DNA from: Heterobilharzia americana
Lineage: Eukaryota; Platyhelminthes; Trematoda; Strigeidida; Schistosomatidae
Length of the DNA: 64,000 nt
Direction: 5' to 3'
Assembly (NCBI GenBank): GCA_944470555.2
Contig: OX104127.1
Location: 160,059,276-160,123,275 of the forward strand
Positions 52,880 through 63,416 of the stretch are shown here, piece by piece. The notes beneath the pieces were generated by a model. The model had not been told where the DNA came from. It did no database searches and worked only from the letters and a program-made list of their open reading frames with translations. Position 1 is the first letter of the stretch, and each line of letters starts with the position of its first letter. The translations under genes and the position numbers were made by a program.

Positions 52880-53240
52880 CTTCCTTAATCGTAAGTGAAG
52901 AAATTTTGATTTTAAAATCAAGTGAGGGCTTTTGTTGGGTGTCTAAGTATTGAAACCAGATATTTGGATAGGTTATATATTGGTGAAGTCGTTAATTGGT
53001 TTCAGTGGAATGGGAGGTTTGTGAATCTTGGATAAATTGTAGAATCCTGAAGGTATGTATTATTTAGGTTTCAGCTTGAACCGAATTGAGCTGCCGATTT
53101 TGGGTTTAAGTTCTTGAAGTAGTTTATTCGTGTTCAGTTTCATTTTGATCAGTTCCACGGGTCATTTCTTTTCATCAGTTAATGTGTATGGTCCTTCAAA
53201 TAAGTATTCACATGCCTTTTTCTCTTCATAATCCGTTCTG
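52880..53240 (-). mobile_element. Penelope reverse transcriptase N-terminal remnant (P3-like)
   Basis: The minus strand reads, with a few stops, 'ELIKMKLNTNKLLQELKPKI' and 'PSGFYNLSKIHKPPIPLKPI'. This is the block 'P.FYGLPKIHK...PLRPI' that opens reverse transcriptase domains of this class. It ends about 110 bases before the exon 6 acceptor. Confidence 0.65.
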
Positions 53241-53352
53241 TTCATAATGATTGTTATATTTCCTTATAATAATTATTACTATTGTTCCAAAATGCATGAT
53301 TCATACTTTCTAGACGCTATTCTTACTATTGTCAAATATCATATCTTTATAG

Positions 53353-53468
53353 GTGCTAATGTATCTGACGAACGACACAAAGTCTCTGTTATTGACATGG
53401 TTGACAAAAGTACTAGACGAATACTAACGAAGATAATACGTAACACTAATTCAGATGTTAATCGCAAA
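53353..53468 (+). CDS. RhoGEF exon 6: DH-BAR linker and first BAR-like helix
   Basis: The acceptor is ATCTTTATAG and the donor AAA|GTAAGT. The leading GT completes the split codon, then 38 codons run open to phase 0. The reading ANVSDERHKVSVIDMVDKST resembles the segment in Tuba-type proteins that follows 'KRR.D', where a basic stretch leads into a helix containing 'KK..RL...L'. A P3 Penelope fragment ends about 110 bases upstream. I place this exon by phase, by position and by weaker family resemblance than exon 4. Confidence 0.8.
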
Positions 53469-53894
53469 GTAAGTTATGGTTAGCCTATCAAGTAAATTTC
53501 CTCTAACCTACATGGTTAAAGTGAAACTGACTGATTCAATGATCTATAATGTTACTATGTAAGTAATGAAACTGTTAAAATCCCTACTGAATGATGCCTA
53601 AACTATCTTCATACTTATTCATGTTAGACCAAGACTAAGAACACAGGAAATCAAAATTTTTTTTATAAAATTCACAATTTTTTGTGAAAAGTTTGACTAC
53701 CAATAATATTTAACCTCCAGAATACTAATTTTCCTCTATTGGAACTGATTCCCTGATGTGCAGCGACAGAATTAAGCGGAAAAAGAGTCTAATTCCCAGT
53801 GTTTTTCATAGTGATTCACTCTATCAGTTTATAAATTTCTAGAAAATATGAGTTGATCGTCGATTATATGTTTAACATTGAATAAACTGCTTGT
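53469..53894. other. Unassigned AT-rich intron sequence
   Basis: No recognised gene or repeat. Confidence 0.4.
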
Positions 53895-54785
53895 TTATTG
53901 TCAATATTTGTCCTTTGAGTTCTTAGTGGAACGTAGAGCTTCAGTAGTACGCAGCCATTTCACTCTCTTCTCTCCAGTCTCCTTAACCTGACTCCACAAC
54001 TGCCCAAAAGCTTTCATTTCTTCCTCACTCCATCTCCTCCATGTCACTCTCAGACGTCCAACTTGTCGTTCCACTCGACGGCCTGGACTGGCCTGACTTC
54101 ACACGTGATGTCCTCAAACACTCTTCTTGGTGTATGTCCAATCCAATCCATCTCCACTTTCTTCTTCTGCGGATTTGTTGGGCGATAGGTTCTTGCTTCG
54201 TTGGTTCGTTGTCAAAGTGAGTTCCTTATTGCTCATTCTCTGTGGCCATCTGATCTTAACTGTCAGAAACAAACCAGCGTAGGCGGCAGCTGTTGATGTA
54301 TGTCTGTAGTTTGTTGGAAATGCTTTCTGTAACGCGCCAAGTCTCTCAACCACAGCATAGAAGCACTGAATTAATTGACATTAGTGTTGAAAATCCAGGT
54401 CTTGTTCACGTTAAATGCTAAGTGAAGTGCAGTGAAGCGCAGCGCAGTAGATCTGCACACTAATTCCAGACAGTGATGACCTGTCTTGCCGTCTTTCGGA
54501 TCCTTGCTGCTTTGACATCCTAATCTGTGCCTGTGATACATTTAGTTGAAACGATGCTGCCTAGATGAGTAGGTAGGTGAAAGATACTACTTCATTCAGA
54601 TTCCTCTCGTTGATGGTGATTGTTGCTTGTTGTTGATGTTGTTGGTTGAGTATCTGCATCACCTTTGTCTCCTCCACCTTCACATGAAGGAAGTCCTGTC
54701 TTCGCGGCCTCGTCTCGTCTAACCTCGCCTTTTCTGCCAAGTTGTTAGTTTTCGCCTGTAGATCTCGAGTGTATACAATCAAACA
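53895..54785 (-). mobile_element. LINE family A copy, 5'-truncated
   Basis: 3' signature 'CCTTTGAGTTCTTAGTGGAACG', then C-terminal and thumb zones. It ends in 'TTAGTTTTCGCCTGTAGATCTCGAG'. Contains a short repeat 'GTGAAGTGCAGTGAAGCGCAGCG' at about 54421. Confidence 0.78.
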
Positions 54786-55254
54786 TCGATAGCAAGTGAT
54801 TCCGTATGCTTTTTTGAAGTATATGTACATAAAAGTTATTCAGACAAAAATGTACCATATAGCGAAATAGTATTACTTACGTGTAGAGCAAAGTTTATTG
54901 CTCGTTATGAAAGTGAAGCATTCTTCTTTACAAAACGTCATCATTTTGTTTCTGAGAAATTAGTATTCAACATGCTTCATATTCAATTTATGCTTCGTAT
55001 GGTGTGAAAAAGTGTTTTGAGCAACACTTGAACGTATTACGAAGGATTATAGATTTGGTTTATAGCTAATATTACTAAGTTTCCAAGAATTTTTTTAACA
55101 TTTACTCTTCTCAGCATTGGCTTTTGTTATAAGATTCATATGCTTTTGAAATGAGATGTGTTTTACTTCTCCAGGAATGTTATTCGTATAGGCAATGCAC
55201 AGTAACTCATTAATCAGAGCTAAGGGTTAAAAATGATTCTAAGTTATTCATGTC
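54786..55254. other. Unassigned AT-rich intron sequence
   Basis: No recognised gene or repeat. Confidence 0.4.
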
Positions 55255-55700
55255 TTATTCGATAATTGATATCAGTTGAAGGAACATTTTATACCTGGGA
55301 GCACCAAGAAGCTGTTTCGCCCTAGCAGAACACATCCACGATTCCGCCACGCCAGGGATCGAGTCCAATAGTCCACATTTTCTACTTCCTCCAGTTTATG
55401 ATATAGCACGACCTACATTTATTTTCGTTTTTGAGTAACTGTCCTCATGATCGACTAATTTGACTCCACCGGTCATTACTTCTCATTGGAACTCCGGGAA
55501 TCACCCGTAGAAGCTATGAAATGTATATGATTGGATTCCTACCCAATGGCTAGTTCAGTGGAACCTGAAGATGCTGGGCTCGATCTCTGGTGGGTCATTG
55601 ATGCGGACTGCTGGGCAGTCCCATACTAGGACGAAACAACTTTTTGATGCTCCAAATGATGTCAGTCCATGGTGGATTCCAACCTAATCTCGACAAATAA
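55255..55700. mobile_element. S2 repeat, head-to-head pair
   Basis: The minus unit is 55255-55510 ('GGAGCACCAAGAAGCTGTTTCG', 'GCCAGGGATCGAGTCC'). The plus unit is 55520-55700 ('CCCAATGGCTAGTTCAGTGG', 'CTGGGCTCGATCTCTGG', 'TACTAGGACGAAACAACTT'). Confidence 0.68.
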
Positions 55701-56124
55701 ACCTCTACGAATCTCCAGATAGAAGTTATTAATTTATTTCTGGTTGTATCCAGAATCGTCTAACATGAATCAACCTAGAATACTTTGTTGAGTATATTGA
55801 CAGCTGCTTTTCATTCACCCCTCACTAGAAATTTGGACGTATCTATGTGTAATATTATGATTTCTTGAAATTTTTTGTTCATGAATTTAGGTTCAAGTTT
55901 TTCGTGAAAAAAACATATCACTTGGAAGTTTACTATTATCGTAAGGGTCCCCCAAAGAGGTCATATACATATGGACTTCTCACCACTGTTAGGAAGTTAA
56001 TCAATTTCACTATTCCCCTTCAACTATTCAGTTTATGACCCTCTTAATACTGTGAAACCAAGGAAAGATCATTGTAATATTGTTGATTTGTTATGTTGAT
56101 AATCATTTGACTGAGTTAATCGCA
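55701..56124. other. Unassigned AT-rich intron sequence
   Basis: No recognised gene or repeat. Confidence 0.4.
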
Positions 56125-56570
56125 CTTCGGCAGACTAGTATTCATACTGGGTGATGATTAAAGGTGAAATGAAAATCTGGACCGCTACCACTAAGTTTTC
56201 AGCTTGACGCTGTACCATCTGAGCTACAAGGTTTGACTGCTGACCGAATTTTCATTTCACTTTCAATCACCATGCGATTCCCCGACTAGCATGTGAATTT
56301 GTGATGCGTTATTACTGCCTGATTACTACAATTGGTAAAGCATCAAACCGGAAACTCTTCAGTCGCTGATTCGAATCCTGCCGTGGTCAAAATCTTCGTT
56401 TTATCTTCAGTCACCACCAAGTATAAATACTAGTCTCCATTCGAGGGCTGTCTGAAATGTCCAAAAGATAACCAGTATTATATTCCTCCTCTCATTCTAG
56501 TCGAGTTAGCCTTCGACTCAGATGAGAAATCCTGACCAGGCAGCCAATATGAAAAGGATTAAGCGCCAGT
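56125..56570. mobile_element. S3 repeat, head-to-head pair
   Basis: The minus unit is 56125-56290 ('GACGCTGTACCATCTGAGCTAC' reversed head). The plus unit is 56305-56570 ('TACTACAATTGGTAAAGCATC', 'GCTGATTCGAATCCTGCCG', 'GATGAGAAATCCTGACCAGGC'). Confidence 0.65.
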
Positions 56571-56575
56571 AATGA

Positions 56576-57530
56576 GTTATGAGGGCGAGAAGAGCGAGGT
56601 ACGATAGACCTCAGAAAAGATTATAGAAGATTTCGATTTCGCTGATGATGATTCATGTCCAATGTCAAACAAACTTGAAGATCTACAGGCGAAATCTAAC
56701 AAGTTGACAGAAGAGACAGGGCAGAGCAGCGAAGATGGGACTTCAAGGGAACCTAGAGAACACACAGGTGATGAAGATACTCAACCAACAACAACAACAA
56801 CACCAACAACACCAAACTCCAATCACCACCAATGGGAGAAACGTGAAGGAAGTTGACTCTTTCACCTACCTAGGCAGCACTGTTTCAACTACAGGTGACA
56901 CAGGCACTGACGAGGATGTCAAAGCAGCCAGAATCCGAAAGACAGCAAGACAGGCGTTCATTAACCTGAGATCAGTGTGGACATCTTATGCACTCAGCAT
57001 AAAGTGTGAACAACATCCGAATTTTCAACACCAATTCAGTCGAATCAGTGATTCTATATGGTGATTGAGAGACTTGACGCATTACGAAAAGCATTTCCAA
57101 CAAACTACAGATATCCATCAACAACTGCCAACGCTGGCTCTTTACTGAAGCTCAGACAGTCAGAATAATGAGAATAAGCAAGAAGGAGCTCCCCGTGGCT
57201 GGTAACGAACCAAGCAAGTAGCTATTGTGCAACAAATATGCAGAGGGAGGAAGTGTAGATGGATTGGGCATGCATGGGGAAGGCCGATTGGTGACATCAC
57301 GTGCCAGACCAGTTGGTGTAATGGAAGGCAGATGGGAGACGAGGAGTTTGGCGTGCGAGGTGAGGGTGACATGGAGGAGATGGTGTGAGGAAGAAATGAG
57401 AGGTTGTGGGCATTGGTGTAGTGAGGTTGGAAATAGTGCAGAGAATAGAGTGTAATGGGGAAGTGGTAATGAAGCCCTATATTCCACTAGGACCCCAGGG
57501 AACACATATTAATAATAATTATCATAATAA
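56576..57530 (+). mobile_element. LINE family A copy, 5'-truncated (member of a young trio)
   Basis: It starts at the palm's end ('IEDFDFADDDSC'-like codons at about 56628-56663, where the DD box is kept as ADDD) and continues through thumb and C-terminal zone to 'CCACTAGGACCCCAGGG' and a TTAATAATAATTATCATAATAA tail. The sequence is very close to the minus copies at 51722 and 59471. Confidence 0.82.
56735..57064 (+). pseudogene. LINE family A thumb fragment (young trio)
   Basis: The 109-codon frame contains NLENTQVMKILNQQQQQHQQ, EVDSFTYLGSTVSTTGDTGT and NFQHQFSRISDSIW followed by a stop. The corresponding frame at 59920-60249 (other strand) has the same length and differs by only a few residues. 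Both end at the same TGG-TGA, where older copies read on into 'LYG.ETW', so the stop is a feature shared by this subgroup. Confidence 0.75.
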
Positions 57531-57589
57531 CGTGTCATGAATGCACATGGTAGCCGAGCGAAACCTCACTTGTGATTGTAGTGTAATTA

Positions 57590-57725
57590 TAGTGTGGTCA
57601 GCAGTCGAATCTTGTAACTCATTTGGTAGGGTATCAGGCCCGAAACAGGTTGATTGCTAGTTCAAATCCGGCAGCGATTCAAAGTTTGATTTCATCGTCC
57701 ATCATCACGCAATACAGGTTAAATA
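57590..57725 (+). mobile_element. S3 repeat
   Basis: 'AATCTTGTAACTCATTTGGTAGG' (A-box-like), 'TGCTAGTTCAAATCCGGCAGC' (B-box-like), then 'TGATTTCATCGTCCATCATCAC'. Confidence 0.62.
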
Positions 57726-57901
57726 TATGGCGTAAAACTTACCTATTTGGCATCTGAACAATAGTGATTTACTACTCATTGAAATAATGGTTACAAAAGT
57801 CACTGTAGTTTAATAAGATTTCAAGTTTTTATGTATTTCTACTAAGCAGACTTCATATTTATTTATCCAGCTATCATTTTGATTTGGTTACTTTTATTTA
57901 G

Positions 57902-58003
57902 ACTCAACAGAAGTTTAGTACAGAAAGAGAAACAATAAATGAATTAGAGAAATCATGTACACTATTACGTAATGCTGTTGATAATCGATATAAAAAAATG
58001 CAG
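57902..58003 (+). CDS. RhoGEF exon 7: BAR-like coiled-coil helix
   Basis: The acceptor is CTTTTATTTAG and the donor CAG|GTAAGT. The exon has 34 codons with phase 0 at both ends. The translation is a charged helix (FSTERETINELEKSCTLLRN and on to RYKKMQ). It fits the BAR-domain helix that in Tuba-type proteins reads 'F..LE..F..V...V.EL...V..YL...'. Heptad-like spacing of L, I and V is visible. The exon lies between S3 repeats and a LINE family A copy. Confidence 0.82.
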
Positions 58004-58149
58004 GTAAGTTTAAACAAATACTTTTTAGGAGGAATTATGTCTCTGTTTAAATGTTGATACTGCTACATTTAATCTCAAGGACACTATTTTCTCCAAGTAT
58101 CAATAATTAACGAGTGATATTCAGTTAACTGTATCTCATATGATACTAT

Positions 58150-59150
58150 TAAAAGTGAAGACAGGAGTTAGATTAGGTTGCCACCTACTATCACCGATCA
58201 TCTTCCTCATTATGCTCGACTGGATCATGTAGCAAACTGTGAGGAGCTGTTAGAAGATGGCCATACACAAGACAGATGAAAAGACCGTAGAAGATTTTGA
58301 TTTAGGTGATTATGATTTATTTCTAATGTCTTGAAGTACGAAGTCAAAGATATACAGGCGTAAACTAACAAGCTGACAGAAGAGGCAGCGAAGATGGGAC
58401 TTCCTTCACGTTAATGTAGAGATGACAGAGATGATGAAGATATTCAACCAATACCAACAACAACCAATAACCATTAACGGGAGAAACCTAAAGGGAGTTG
58501 TCTCTTTCACCTACCTCCCTAGGCAGCATCGCTTCAACTACAGGCGGCACAGGCACTGATGAGATTCTCAAAGCAGCCAGGATTGGAAAAGCAACACAGG
58601 CTTTCCTTAATCTGAAATCAGTGTGGAGATCTACTGCACTGAACATAAAGAACAAGATCCGGATTTTCAACACCATTTCAGTCAAGTCAGTGACGCTATA
58701 TGGTTGAGAGACTTGGCGCGTTACGAAAAGCATTCCCAACAAACTACAGACATTCATCAACAGCTGCCTACGCTCGTTACTGAAGCTCAGACTGTCAGAA
58801 TAATGAGAATAAGCAACAAGGAACTCTGGCTGACAACGAACCAGTCACCCAAGAACCCATCGCCAAACAGTAATGCAGAATGTGGAAGTGAAGATGGATT
58901 GTGCACACACTGAGAAAACCATTCGGAGACATCGCGAATCAGGCCAGGCCAGGCAGTCGAGTGGAACCTGGATGGAAAACGACGAGTTGGTCGTCCAAGG
59001 GTGACATCGAGGAGATGATGTGAGGAAGAGATGAAAGGCTATGGGCGGTCGTGTATGCTTTTTCAAAAGCCTTAAGAGAACAGAGCGCAATGGAGAGGTG
59101 GTAGTGAAACACTATGTTCCACTGGGAACCCAAAAGACTAATAATATTAT
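58150..59150 (+). mobile_element. LINE family A copy, 5'-truncated
   Basis: It starts in the palm ('GVRLGCHLLSPIIFLIML'), continues through 'FTYLP..GSIASTTGGTGTDE' and the C-terminal zone, and ends 'CCACTGGGAACCCAAAAGAC' with a TAATATTATAATAAT tail. Broken frames. It lies about 150 bases after exon 7. Confidence 0.8.
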
Positions 59151-59470
59151 AATAATACATATTGTAAACACATGTTCATCAGCCGTTGTTGGATGCATAC
59201 ATAGCCTGAAGTAACAGAATGATGCAATACCATCGGAAAGAACATACTCCTTATTGACTATAGAATGTATTGGACGTGAATAGAAATTTAGCATAACTTA
59301 TAGCCAGATATTTATCGGTGGATAGTGACAAAATGAAGTTCATTTGTTTCCTGAAACTTCAATTCAAAGTTATTCAAGATTACATAAGCATATCAGGTAG
59401 GTCAATTTGATGTGGCACACAGTAACATAGTACGAACGAATGTAATATGGAATTATATCCTATTATTTTT
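59151..59470. other. Unassigned AT-rich intron sequence
   Basis: No recognised gene or repeat. Confidence 0.35.
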
Positions 59471-60855
59471 ATAATAATTTGTCCCTTGGGGTCCTAGTAA
59501 TACACAAGGCTACAGTACCACGTCTCCATTACACTCTATTCTCTGCACTATTTCCAACCTCACTACACCAATGCCCACAACCTCTCATTTCTTCCTCACA
59601 CCATCTCCTCAATATCACCCTCACCTCGCACGCCAAACTCGTCGCCTCCCATCTGCCTTCCATCACAGCAACTGGTCTGGCACGTGATGTCACCAATCGG
59701 CCTTCCCCATGCATGCCCAATCCATCTACACTTCCTCCCTCTGCATATTTGTTGCACAATAGCTACTTGCTTGGTTCGTTACCAGCCACGGGGAGCTCCT
59801 TCTTGCTTATTCTCATTATTCTGGCTGTCTGAGCTTCAGTAAAGAGCCAGCGTTGGCAGTTGTTGATGGATATCTGTAGTTTGTTGGAAATGCTTTTCGT
59901 AATGCGTCAAGTCTCTCAATCACCATATAGAATCACTGATTCGACTGAATTGGTGTTGAAAATTCGAATGTTGTTCACACTTTATGCTGAGTGCACAAGA
60001 TGTCCACACCGATTTCAGGTTGATGAATGCCTGTCCTGCTGTCCTTCGGATTCTGGCTGCTTTGACATCCTCGTCAGTGCCTGTGTCACCTGTAGTTGAA
60101 ACAGTGCTGCCTAGGTAGGTGAAAGAGTCAACTTCCTTCACGTTTCTCCCATTGGTGGTGATTGGAGTTTGGTGTTGTTGGTGTTGTTGTTGTTGTTGGT
60201 TGAGTATCTTCATCACCTGTGTGTTCTCTAGGTTCCCTTGAAGTCCCATCTTCGCTGCTCTGCCCTGTCTCTTCTGTCAACTTGTTAGATTTCGCCTGTA
60301 GATCTTCAAGTTTGTGTGACACTAGACATAAGTCACCTGCGAAATCCAAATCCTGTAGGTTGTTTTCCGCTGTCCAGCATATGCCTATCTTCACGCTCCT
60401 CACAGTATGTTGCATGATCCAGTCCACCACAGTCAGGAATATCATAGGTGATATTAGGCATTTCTGTTTTACTCCTGTCTTCACTTCACTTCAGATGCAT
60501 CACTGAGCTTTCCATTGTGAATTACTTGGCATGTGGCTTCTTCATATAGTTTTTGAACTGGGCTAATAAAGGTTTGCGGTATTTTGTAGTATCGAAGCAG
60601 TTTCCAAATTACCTCTCGGTCGACGCTGTCAAAGGCTTTCTCAAAGTCGATAAAGTTGAGGTGGAGAGGTGACTGTCATTCTATACTCTGTTCTATGATG
60701 ATGCTTAGCGTAGCGTCGCAATTCGGTCCGCATATGATTTTTACTTCCTGAATCCAGCCAGCCTGTTCCGGTCGTAAGTTTGAATACAGCGCATCCTTCA
60801 GTCTCTCCAGGATGATGTGGCTTAATATTTTGCTTCGGGTGGACAGGAGAGTGAC
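59471..60855 (-). mobile_element. LINE family A copy, 5'-truncated (member of a young trio)
   Basis: 3' signature 'CCCTTGGGGTCCTAGTAATAC', then C-terminal, thumb and palm zones up to 'CTTAATATTTTGCTTCGGGTGG'. It is the longest of the trio. Confidence 0.82.
60128..60484 (-). pseudogene. LINE family A palm-thumb fragment
   Basis: The 118-codon frame begins KTGVKQKCLISPMIFLTVVD, the 'GV.QG...SP' motif with G changed to K. It continues LQDLDFAGDLCLVSHKLEDL, where the catalytic box 'FADD' reads FAGD. One of two catalytic aspartates is lost, so the copy is inactive even where the frame is open. The polyglutamine/threonine run in the thumb is a CAA-repeat expansion shared with 56735-57064. Confidence 0.77.
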
Positions 60856-61379
60856 AGTATCGTTTGTATATTCCAGGTCAACTAGATGACCTCCAGGGAG
60901 TAGGTCATTCCCTATGAAGTCACACTCGTTTCTGGTGAATGTGATTCTTTGAAACTAACTTTAATAATAGTAATAGTAATAATGGCTTTACTCCTAAAGC
61001 TACTTCGGGAATACTCTACAGAATTTTCAACATATCATATAGTATCATTTGGATAGAGACAGTGTATATATATACGTAGCGAAATGAAATAAGTAGAAAA
61101 CCACATGAAGAAAAGATAAGAATATTCACTGCATCTAAAACTTTCTCCAAAATCCACAGTCAATTTAGGTAGACAGTCACATTAGCAACTAGGTTCACTA
61201 TATATAATTAGTAACGTCCTATGTACCTGTCAGTTAGTTTGCTTTCAAAAAGAGAAGTTGATTAGTCAGTTCATTTTTAACACTCTTCATCACACAACAG
61301 ATGAACTAAATACGTTAGATATTGTAGAGTTTATATATTTTGTAGTGCGTGTATAGTCTTATGTACTTGTTCCTTCCAC
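60856..61379. other. Unassigned AT-rich intron sequence
   Basis: Short (AATAGT)n-like run at about 60963-60985. No recognised gene. Confidence 0.4.
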
Positions 61380-62260
61380 TTCACTTACCTGGGAAGTAGG
61401 ATCAGCTCTGGTGGGTCAGTTGCCGATGAAATCTGTGCACAGATACAAAAGGCTCGGCTGCCTTTTGTCAATTTACGCCACCTATGGCGCCACCGTGATA
61501 TCCGTTTGTCTATTAAGGGTCGCGTGTATTGCACAGCAAGCCTGTCTGTTCTGCTGTACGGCTGTGAAACACGGGGATTGAAAGTGGAAGATATGAGAAG
61601 GCTTAAAGTGTCTGACCACCGTTGCCTTCGTAGTACAGTATAGGCCATATTCCGTTGTGTCATCACGTGCGTAGTGAAGAAGTAAGGTGCAGAGTTTTAG
61701 GGAGTAAAGATAAGTCAGTAGACGAGGTTGTGAACCTTCATCGATTGAGATGGTTGGCCGGGACACGTATTACGTATGCCTAGACACCGATTGCCTCGTC
61801 ACACAATGTTTACCAAAGTTGGTGCAGGCTGGAAAAAGGCCAGAGGTAGCCAGACTAAAGCATGACACCAATGTATGAAGTCTCTGACTGTTGGTTTGAG
61901 CCATGTGGTGTGATGCAGACTAGTCGGTTGTGGTCGGTGGGACAAGAGGAACCAGTGTTTGGAGACTAGGTGATATGGTTGAGAACCGATGTGGGTGGCG
62001 CAGATGTATACACACATTATCCTCATCTGAATGACGCTATACTGAATCTCACCATTTTGTCACTCCTCTTTTCTTTCTTCTCCTACATAATATTTCTTTT
62101 GACTGCATTCACTTATCTTCATCTTTAACCTCACTACCTCTCTACTTGATGTAGTGATATGAGGTGTGGCAACTCGAACGTTTAAGCTGTAATGCCTAGT
62201 CCTATGTTGATATTGATTGATTGATTGTTCCTTGTCATTCCAGATGACTGACACCTAGAC
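61380..62260 (+). mobile_element. LINE family B, C-terminal coding and 3' end
   Basis: The + strand reads almost unbroken at first: FTYLGSRISSGGSVADEICA, LPFVNLRHLWRHRDIRLSIK, RVYCTASLSVLLYGCETRGL. Then, with stops, come 'RLPRHTMFTKVGAGWKKARG' and 'KSLTVGLSHVV'. This order ('TYLGS', 'LLYGCETW', 'GH.LRM') is the C-terminal region of RTE-like LINE proteins. The 3' non-coding block follows to 62250. Minus-strand open frames over it are shadows. Confidence 0.78.
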
Positions 62261-63134
62261 AGCTTTGAGTGAAGAGGCTACTGTTGGTCATGTGATAAAA
62301 AAAACTTCTACAAGATGTTTTTACATCAATTATTATGTTTGTTCACAACTATTTTAACTAGAAGGTTTAGGGGTACACCACTAGTTCTACTGATAATCTT
62401 CAAAGTTCTAAGCAATATACCATAATCTTTTTCCAACGATCCGAGAAAAAATAAAGGGGAGCAGAAGAGGAGGACAGGCAACATTCATGAGTTCATAAAA
62501 CAAAAAATAGGAGAGGTTGAGTAACACCAGATACTCTCAACTTCCTAATAGAGAAAGTTAAGCCAAATATTCTTGTACAAATTAGTCAGATATAGGAAGA
62601 CCAGGAAAGGTACGAAGAAAAACATACACCAAAATAAATCATACTTGTAACATTCTCTAATGTATAACTATCAACAGAATAGGAATCATAAGAACACTAA
62701 GCAGTTTACATTGGTTATGTTCACGTTTATGGTCTGAAATTTTGAAGCATTAGGCAATAAGACTATTCACGGAGGACTATCGTCTAATAATAGATAGGAA
62801 ATCATTCAGTTGAGAAAAATCTATTGAAGAGGAGATATGTATGAAAAGTGTTAGACCGATATCTGCTGACGGTACTAGGTCATCTTTAAGTCAAGAATAC
62901 ATATCCTTCAGATTTAAGAAGAAAGGGAGTGAATAAAAATTTCTTTTTTAGCTGATAAGTATACAACTGTGAAATTTTATCCTTTATCTGTTCTATTGAT
63001 GCTATATTGTTCACCTAAAGAGCTAGATATCATAAAACAACACAAAATAAAATTTATTTACTCAATTCTCTATTCTTATATCACTCTGATTTAGAATATT
63101 TATAATCTTTTTCGTTCTTCTACTATACAATCAG
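62261..63134. other. Unassigned AT-rich intron sequence before exon 8
   Basis: No recognised gene or repeat in about 870 bases. Confidence 0.4.
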
Positions 63135-63323
63135 GAATCAATAATTACTCAAAGAAATTTTATCATAGAAATGAAAAATATATTTCTGCAAAATAATACC
63201 TTGAAAATTTATTGTGATATACCAATTGTAAATAATAATTTAACATATGAATTTCCTATGGAGCTTATAAAAAATTATGAAATTGCCTTAGATACACTAA
63301 TTGTTCATCTACATGAAACATAT
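63135..63323 (+). CDS. RhoGEF exon 8: BAR-like helix (gene continues beyond the window)
   Basis: The acceptor is CTATACAATCAG and the donor TAT|GTAAGT. The 63 codons are open with phase 0 at both ends. The protein carries FIIEMKNIFLQNN, then a short polar loop, then PMELIKNYEIALDTLIVHLH. This is consistent with a BAR-domain helix, a loop and the start of the next helix. No stop is reached, so the gene continues downstream. About 95 bases after the donor a LINE-in-LINE nest begins. Confidence 0.8.
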
Positions 63324-63416
63324 GTAAGTTTAATGTGAATATTTCATAGCTGTTTTATGATTTATAAGCTTTCAGACAATAATTGTTACTAATATTCTAG
63401 GTAATGTTAAGCTTCA

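Larger units (their letters stand above)
21027..63323 (+). other. Split host gene: DH-BAR type Rho guanine nucleotide exchange factor (extent of recognised exons)
   Basis: Eight exons join in one frame with GT donors and AG acceptors. The phases at the seven junctions are 0, 1, 0, 0, 1, 0 and 0, and each is matched by the next exon. The product begins with a Dbl-homology domain (exons 1-5), which in this family drives GDP release from Rho-type GTPases. It continues into helical sequence resembling the linker and first helices of a BAR domain (exons 6-8), which binds curved membrane. This order is characteristic of Tuba/DNMBP and ARHGEF37/38, which link Cdc42-type signalling to membrane and actin remodelling at the cell cortex. 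The seven introns measure about 5.8, 1.5, 6.8, 9.8, 7.7, 4.4 and 5.1 kb and are packed with retroelements. The last exon ends in an open frame at a good donor, so the BAR domain and any SH3 domains lie outside. I found no SH3-coding exon upstream in the window. Confidence 0.82.

Noticed and set aside
61385..61766. Two 93-94 codon minus-strand open frames
   Set aside because: The plus strand over the same bases reads as LINE reverse transcriptase C-terminus (TYLGS, LLYGCET). The minus frames are shadows.
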